A DNA stretch of 64,000 nt from Rhabditoides inermis (Eukaryota > Nematoda > Chromadorea > Rhabditida > Rhabditidae), in NCBI GenBank assembly GCA_963966185.1, contig CAWZYM010000179.1, positions 19,833-83,832 of the forward strand. The letters run 5' to 3'. The translations under genes were made by a program, and so were the position numbers. Numbering within the stretch: the stretch's first letter is position 1; each line of letters starts with the position of its first letter. The notes below the pieces were generated by a model, which made no database searches, was not told where the DNA came from, and saw nothing but the letters and a program-made list of their open reading frames with translations. Shown one piece after another: positions 37,982-45,762 of this stretch.

Positions 37982-40900
37982 TACACACGCACACACACAC
38001 ACCCACACACACCCACACACAAACGAGAAACAAACTGACTCACCTCAGCATAGGAGTTGAGAGACGGGCGTTCCTCGTCACTGGAGAGGAGACCATCCTA
38101 CAACGAGTCAATCAATACACGCAAAATGAAGAGATTGGGTACTGACCTCAAGGGCGGGGGCGCTCGCGAGCGGATAGGACGGGGGCGGGATAGCCCCGGG
38201 AGCATGCTGCAGGCGCACGCCTCCGAGAGCGTCTGCGCGGGCACTCAGCATGCGACACATGCCCGACGCGCGCCTCTTACAGTAGTTAGCACCGCGAATG
38301 AGCCAGCAATTGGGGGACAACTTGCCGAGGACTTGCTTGATGAGGGCAGACGCGAGCAGGCCGCCGACGCCGATAATCACGGGGACGGGGACGCCTATGA
38401 CAAATAGCTGATACAATCATTCCACTCTAAACACACACACCCACACACACACACACACAGATCCCACTCACCTCCTCCATCAACCTCGTCGAGGACGCAC
38501 CTCTCCTCTCCGAGCCTGTCTACGCAACAGGCATATCCTGGGTCACATCCACCACACTGCGCATCGGGAACGAAATCACACATTCCTCTAAAACAACCAA
38601 ACAAATAAAGAAACCATAAAGAATTTTTAAGAAAGAAAAGGGAAAGCTAATCCTACAAAACTTTTCTGCGAATGATGTGTGTGTGCGTGTGTGTGTGTGT
38701 GTGTGTGTGGCGAGCATGTTACTCAGTCTTTGATTTCACAATAGTCCGAGACTGTCTGCAATGATGACTCATCATGACGTCATAGGGACCAGTCAGTCGT
38801 GCTAGTGTCTCAATTGCGCAATGCCGTTTCAATTCAAATGTCCTCTCACTTGCTCCATAAACGGACCGACAATGAGTGGTAAATCGACACTCATTAGAGA
38901 GATTATTGAGAGAAGAGACTCCCTTTTTGATACGCCGATCGATGAGGTGATCTACTGTGTGGGCATAGTGCCTCAGGAAAGACCGGAGGGCGTGCGATTC
39001 GTCGAAGGAATGATAGATTTAGAAGAACTCGATAATCGTAAACACAAATTGCTGATATTAGACGATCTGCTTTCATATTTTAAGGAAAACCCATCTCTTT
39101 TGAACGATTTATACACTAGAGTAGCGCATCATTATAACACAAGCATTATCTTTTTATCGCAGGAACTTTTTGGGAGTAACAGATGTGCACGGATCAATAG
39201 TACATACATAATTTTGACAAACATGGTATCTGATAAACTGACAATTAGAAATCTATCTAAGCAACTCTACCCCACCAACAGCCGATTTCTATGCGACGCC
39301 TATGAGGATGCGATGGCGGCGCGCAACTATTCCCACCTATTGATTGATCTCGCTCAGTCCACGCCAGACGACTGTCGAGTCATAACGAATATGTTTGATG
39401 AGGAGCCGATTGTCTACGTGCCACGAAAATAGTCACTTCACCCAGGGTACTGAGTCAATATCAAAACTGTTGTCGAACTGAACGAGACCCGACAGATTCT
39501 CCCACGTAGGTTCCTCATAACCAAGCCATTTAATTTGTATTTGCATTTTGTGACCACGTTTACGCTTTCCTAATACTTTCTCTACTCGATACACGCCATC
39601 GTTTTCTGCTCTTATCAACTCTTCTTTATAAAAGTTACCCTCTACGACGTGTCCTTTGTAGTCAATGAGAGTGAATATCGCTGGCTTTTTAGAATCTTGT
39701 ATATTTTTAATGAAATAATATTGTTCACTGAAACGAGGTAGAAAACCTCTTGTAAAGATATTCTTAATTTTAGACACCCGCACACTTTGTCCAACCTCAA
39801 ACTTATGACGCACTTTCTCGGCCGCTTTTCGAGGCGGCTCTTTGAAATCACCATCGGCTACGCTGTTTGGCGCGCGGCCGATACCTCGATTCACTCGATT
39901 ATTCAAAGACGTCACTATCTTATCAAGAACAGACAACCATTTTTGTGTATTCGCCGAGGACATGTATCTGAATAACTTTCTCTTAAGCGACAAAATTGCT
40001 CTCTCCGCGATACTAGCTTTCACCCCAGAATGAGTAGAAAAATGGTTTATGTGCAGTTCTTGTAGTAGGCCCGCTAATTTACTGTTATAATACTCGGTAC
40101 CTTCGTCTGTACATAGTTTACTCGGACATAACTCTAGAAGTATAGGTCTTAATGCATCATAAACGGAATCGGCTGTTTTGTTGGGAATAGGAATCGCCCA
40201 TATTTTGCGACTATAGACATCTATAACAACAGAGATGAAACGCATTCCATTGTTGTGTTTCTCATAATAACTCATATCACATAAGTCGGCGTGGATAGAG
40301 TGTCCTATCCAAGGTGCAGTAATCTTCTGTCTGGGGAAATGAGTACGGGGTGTGACGTGTAAAGTGTATGCATTTTGTTTTCTGAGAAATTCTCGAATAT
40401 GAGTCAGCTGCACTCGTTTATTACGGCTACGGGCGGCACGGTACAGTCCTTGGACAGAGGAAAAGGAAGCAGAATTCGAGGGATCGCAATAAATACTTTT
40501 CAATAATTTGGAGAAGGGACCAGTCATGGTCGGTAAAGTTACAACACTGACTTCCAAGTAATAATACGCAATCTATTGTAACTTTTCGTGCCCATCCCTT
40601 GCTGAGCGGCGGCAGCCATCGCATCTTCGTCGTGTCGCGTCTTTTGACGTTTAGAATCGCTGTCATTTGAGACGTGGGTGCCAGTATCCTCAGGACGCGA
40701 AGGGAGGATAGAACTTGAACGTTTAGTGCCCCGTTTCAAGTTGGTATAATGTTGCCAGTTCACAGCGGGCGAATCGTAGCTCTCCTTCAGTCGCTTCCCA
40801 TCAGCACGATCGTCTGTAGACGCTCTCTTCGAACCACGTTTCACACTAGTATAATGCTGCCAGTTCGTAGCAGGTGAGTCTATACTAGATTTGAGTCGCT

Positions 40901-42884
40901 TGCCATTTTTACTATCACTAGAATCAGCACTCCGCTTCCTCGCCTTTTTAACGTCAACGTTACTCGTTTCCACGATAATAGGTGCAACCTCAATATCAGG
41001 ATCAGCCACCGAACGCTTCTTACTAGCAAGCTCACTCTCAAAACTGCTGGCTTTTCTTTTACGCGACGGATTGCCCACAGGTATCATCACAGGTGGAGGG
41101 GGAGGGGGCGGATCCCCGGGCAACACGCTCTCCACACTACTCCCCACTATCGGCTTCTTTCTATTAGGCACTCTCTTCAATGGAATCTCAACAGGAAGCG
41201 GAGTTCTAGTATTTAATGACATAACCACACTAGTGTTTGGGTTGTGTGGTATGGGTCCGGTATTCCGCTCAGCCGCTTCCTCGGCTTCCATTTTCGATTG
41301 CAAATCAAGAAATCGCGTCATCAAATCATTGAACAAATTACGCTTCTCATCAATAGATACACGTTTCTTATCTAGCACAGAATCTCGGGAAGTGCGCGCC
41401 TGATTCAAAATGTCACTCCTTTCTGAATGCGGGGCGGAATCGACATGTGGCACAAGACGAAATTTGCGAAAACTTTTCATTTTCCACTCAACAACCGTCT
41501 AGCGCGGAAGGAAAATCAACAATGCGCCATCTCATACTGTTATTCCTGATTATCCGCACCGCAGTCGGACAGACGCGCTGGATTCACTCGAATGACTGCA
41601 ATCCCCCCTGTACGTCCCCTCTCTCCTGCATCAAGCCAGCCTCGTAAGTCGAAAAAGTTTATCAATGAACATATGTATGGTAGGGGTAACTGGACGAATG
41701 GCGCTTGCGTGTGTCCGCGGTTCCGAAATCTCGACACCATGTGCTCAAATGTCATCACTCACGAGATGGAGATGGATATCAAGAATGGCTTAGAGAACCA
41801 CCATGCGGAGATGATGGACAGACTGGACAGCGTGCAGGAGATGCGTGAGTAAATCAGAATAGAATTAAAATAAAACAATTATTCCAGTGGGTGTGATCTC
41901 CACTGAGGTCGTCAAGTTCGAGCAGTTCAAGGTGGAAGCCGAGTTGATGAAGACACTCGCTATTGTGTTTGCAATCTCTACAATTGTTCTGATCATAGTA
42001 GCTGCTGGCAGTGCCTGTGTGCTCACCCACCTAGCGAATCGCCTCCAACGCCGCCGCCACTAGCACAGGTACCACCACGTTGCCTACCCTACCCAGTTCA
42101 CTACGTGCCTTATTAGCCGTTCTAATTTTTGCTAACAACTTCAATACCTCAACATGTTTTAAAAGAGTATTCTTATGTTTGCCATTAAGTCGCATCCTAT
42201 TTCCAAGTATGTTATAAATGATTTCAATTAGTATACCCAATTGCCCAGTATTTGCTGTATTCAACACCGTAGTGTCACTCATAGCACTTCGTAGAAAATT
42301 GATATGACGCCTTATACGACCGCTCATGTTGAACACACTAGTAGCATATGACATGATGGAAAGACACTTGCGCAAAAATAATTTTATCGAGAGAAATGGG
42401 AGGAGACAGAAACATCAAATAAACGCGAACACAGATCATAAACAAAGCGCGAACATGATTACGATTAACGATAAAAGGGGAGAGAGATAGATGAGAGATA
42501 TGAAAAGCATGTGCATAAAAAGAGAATGAGAGAAAAAGATAGGGAGATAGAAAGCGTATATGCGCACTTATAAGGGGGAGAGGGATTGAGAGAGAGAGAG
42601 GGAGGGAGAGAAGAAGATTATATGCGCACTTATATAGGGGATAGAGAGAAGGGGGATCAGTCAAAACGGAGATGCAGAGTATTGTTCACACACGACTCAC
42701 ACATAACCAAGGGGATCACCACCTTACCGTTCTCGTCGCGCTTGATCTTGGGGGTTGTAGCTGCACTCTCCGAGCGGCATTTGCCGCACGCGTAGAAGAC
42801 GTGAAGACAGCCGATGGAAAGAATGTTCTTCCAGGAGGCAAAGCTCTTGGGCGGAGGACCATCGGCGGCTGTCTATAAATGAAC

Positions 42885-42930
<46 letters not shown>

Positions 42931-45300
42931 CACCTTGAGTAGCCTACGCTTAGGAAAGGTTGGACGGCCCGGGGGCGTCTGGGTAGATACGGCGGGGGAT
43001 GAGGGGCGGAGCATGCGATCAGCGTCATAATACTCAACAGTCTCGGATCCATCCACATTGTCGAGAGCGGGGCACATAATAGGCAGGAGCGGAGCGACAG
43101 TGTCAGACCAGGCGGCCGGCCTCCTTATGTACTCTAGGCGGTGACCCCTCCCCTCCGCTGGGATCACTAGCACGCTTTTGTTTAGGCGGACCACCTGGCA
43201 CTAATTAGCGGACCCGCCGACCGAGGTCACCGAGGTCACGCCTCCCGGGATTCAAAAATTCAAATCATTCACCACCTACTGTATTTGGCGCGCGGTCGTC
43301 TTGTTCTATTTACTTATTTATTTTGTCTGTCTCATTTATAGCATGCCTCTTGTCGCAGTTAGTGAATTTCCCGTAGAAGCTCGTTCCTCGCTGGCAAAGG
43401 TGCTGCAGCTGAGACAGATAGACATGTATCAGAGCACGAATAGAGCAGGTAGTAGAGAATAATTAGATTAATAGAATAACTGGTAAACATTTAGACTCGT
43501 TGCTGGGTCCGATTCAAAGCACTACTTCTATGGATAGTCTGATGGGCAGTAATAACCACCCAAACCTACATATCTCACTGGATAGCGTATCTGTTCGAAT
43601 AGAAGGATTCTATTACCCTTTTAATGATTTGCTTTTCTGGCTGGGATAAACTTTTGATTGAAACGCAATGATCGCATTATGGGGTTGGCTCTTTCGGATC
43701 GTGTGAATACATCGTTCGCTTCGCTCTCTCTGATTCACACTCTCCTCGCTCGCCCTTTCCGGTCGTAAAGGTAAGTATGTCTGAGGCCATGTATGCTATT
43801 TTATTTAAAGATGTATTTACAGTTTCGGATCTGCGATCAACGTTTCACACCGTGTTCGTGCCGTCTGCAGTAATTACGCCGATCAACTTCACTTCATAAG
43901 CTCCCTTCAACACCACTTGAACCCAACAGCTCTCTTTAGAGCTTACTGAACCCAACAGCCCTCTTCAGGGCTACCCATTTGTGAAACAAACTTTTGTGCT
44001 GATCACACATAAAACTGATTAGCACTTTGCATTGAGTGGAGTGTGCCTGTGGCGGTCGGATACAGAAAGAGAGAAGGATAGAGGAGAAGGAGAGAGGAGA
44101 GAACTTCCATGGCGGCTCACTTCATAAACTTTTAAGGATCCGCTTTCACCCGCGAACACAATCAACGCGCGTGCGCGCATATCTCGCGCACTCATTAGCG
44201 GATTACTGCGCAACACGTGCGCACCTGTTTAGCGCACTCGGAGTCGCGCACTCAGGGACTCCCGCCAGTTGACCTCTGTAACCTCTACTAATTAAATTCA
44301 AAATCATGAATAGAAAAATCAGTGAACCGTAACCTAGGTCACTAGGTCATCTTGTCCCATCGCCCCGTGACCTCTGGTGGGGTGACCTCGGTGACCTCGG
44401 TGACCTTTAGACTAATTAAATTTGAAAATTGAATAGAAAATCAGTGACCCGTGAACGGGGTCAGTAGGTCAAATTGTCCCATCGCGCAAACCACTACTAC
44501 TGATATGAAACCACGTGTCAGTGTACCGGAAGAAGGTGGACGTCGCGTAGAGCAGCGCCTTCGGATACGTCGCCCGACCATCGCGGCAGATGATGGTGAA
44601 GTCGTGCAGGCTCCTGGAAACTGTTTGCGTCAAGCTTCGATTTGGAAACCCGCTTGTCGTTGAGTAGCGTGAAGCGGAAATCTGGCTGGGCGGGCGGAGC
44701 GGACGGGAGCTGAAATCGATTTTGGTTTTTTTTCTCAAAATGGTCAGTTTCAGTTCAACTTATCCCAATTTACTGGTTCATCTTTGATCGAAATATATGG
44801 CTACCATAAATAGTAATGCAACGTGTTCATGGACTGAAAACAAGTCGGAACCATGTACATGTTCTATCTCTCCCCCGTTGCCCACCCACCTTCCTCTCGT
44901 CCTCGCGTTTCTCGTAGTCGAACCGCTCCTTGTTGACGTGCATCGTCGTCACGATGCGCAGCTCGCCCGCCTTCAGGCGCGGAACGACGAGCGCGCGCGT
45001 CAGCGCCTGTAAGTACAGTACACAGGGTACGGTAGAGTACCGTATACCTGTCCGAAATCGGATGTGGAGGGAACGCGTAGAATGGGGAAGTTGTGGGTGA
45101 CGCCGCGCCATGTGTTCGGAGTGCGGTAGCGGATGGGAGGGATGAGGTCTGAGAAGGAAAAAATAGCGATAGGCAAACATCCCCGAAAGGGATCAATCAA
45201 TATAACGACTTTCAAAAATCTCGTCGTTCAATCACCTCGCCCATGCGCATCGACGCATAGCAGGAGAATGTCAATGGCGGAGCAGTGGTGCACCCTGTAG

Positions 45301-45357
<57 letters not shown>

Positions 45358-45397
45358 GCCCTCTCTCTCTCGCTCTCTTCTTCTCTCTTCCTCCCCC

Positions 45398-45447
<50 letters not shown>

Positions 45448-45655
45448 CCTGATATGTCGAGATGGACATCATAGCGGCGCACCACCTCACGGTCGCTGTC
45501 GTAGAACGGCGAGCATCCGATGCTAATCGAACTACAATTAAAAAAAATTGAAATTGGGAGTGCCCAAATTCCCAAATAATCACCTCATGTGATGCATCGC
45601 TCCATGCACGGCGGCAAACTCGGCGAAAGCGAGTTCTAACCTAAGTGAGGCAGGT

Positions 45656-45706
<51 letters not shown>

Positions 45707-45723
45707 GAGAGAGAGAGAGGTGT

Positions 45724-45762
<39 letters not shown>

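Larger units (their letters stand above)
20922..44501. mobile_element. Complete Polinton/Maverick element, 23,580 bp
   Basis: Defined by terminal inverted repeats starting AGTAGTAGTGG, a 6-bp target duplication and empty sites in sister repeats. It encodes the full Polinton core: protein-primed polymerase B, integrase with chromodomain, packaging ATPase, cysteine protease, double jelly-roll type major capsid, penton-like and pVI-like proteins, plus two known-type accessory proteins and seven unrecognised ones. Genes from 21943 to 33922 are forward. Most from 34077 to 43194 are reverse; the ATPase and the EGF-like gene are forward. No disabling frameshift was found in the core genes, so the insertion looks young. 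Such elements are integrated relatives of virion-forming adintoviruses. Confidence 0.97.

Noticed and set aside
38520..38717. Minus-strand frame with His-Thr repeats as the first exon of the 177-aa gene
   Set aside because: It is mostly a translated GT microsatellite; no convincing signal peptide or donor connects it.
39433..40557. Longer integrase start at 40557 overlapping the 313-aa gene
   Set aside because: The codon there is TTG; the first ATG is at 40525-40527, which removes the overlap and leaves an 11-bp gap.
40891..41403. 170-codon open frame antisense to the 313-aa gene
   Set aside because: It is the mirror of a compositionally biased Ser/Lys-rich gene and has no domain or context of its own.
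20922..44501. Retrotransposon or endogenous retrovirus because of the integrase
   Set aside because: No reverse transcriptase, gag or long terminal direct repeats; the ends are inverted and the capsid genes are of DNA-virus type.
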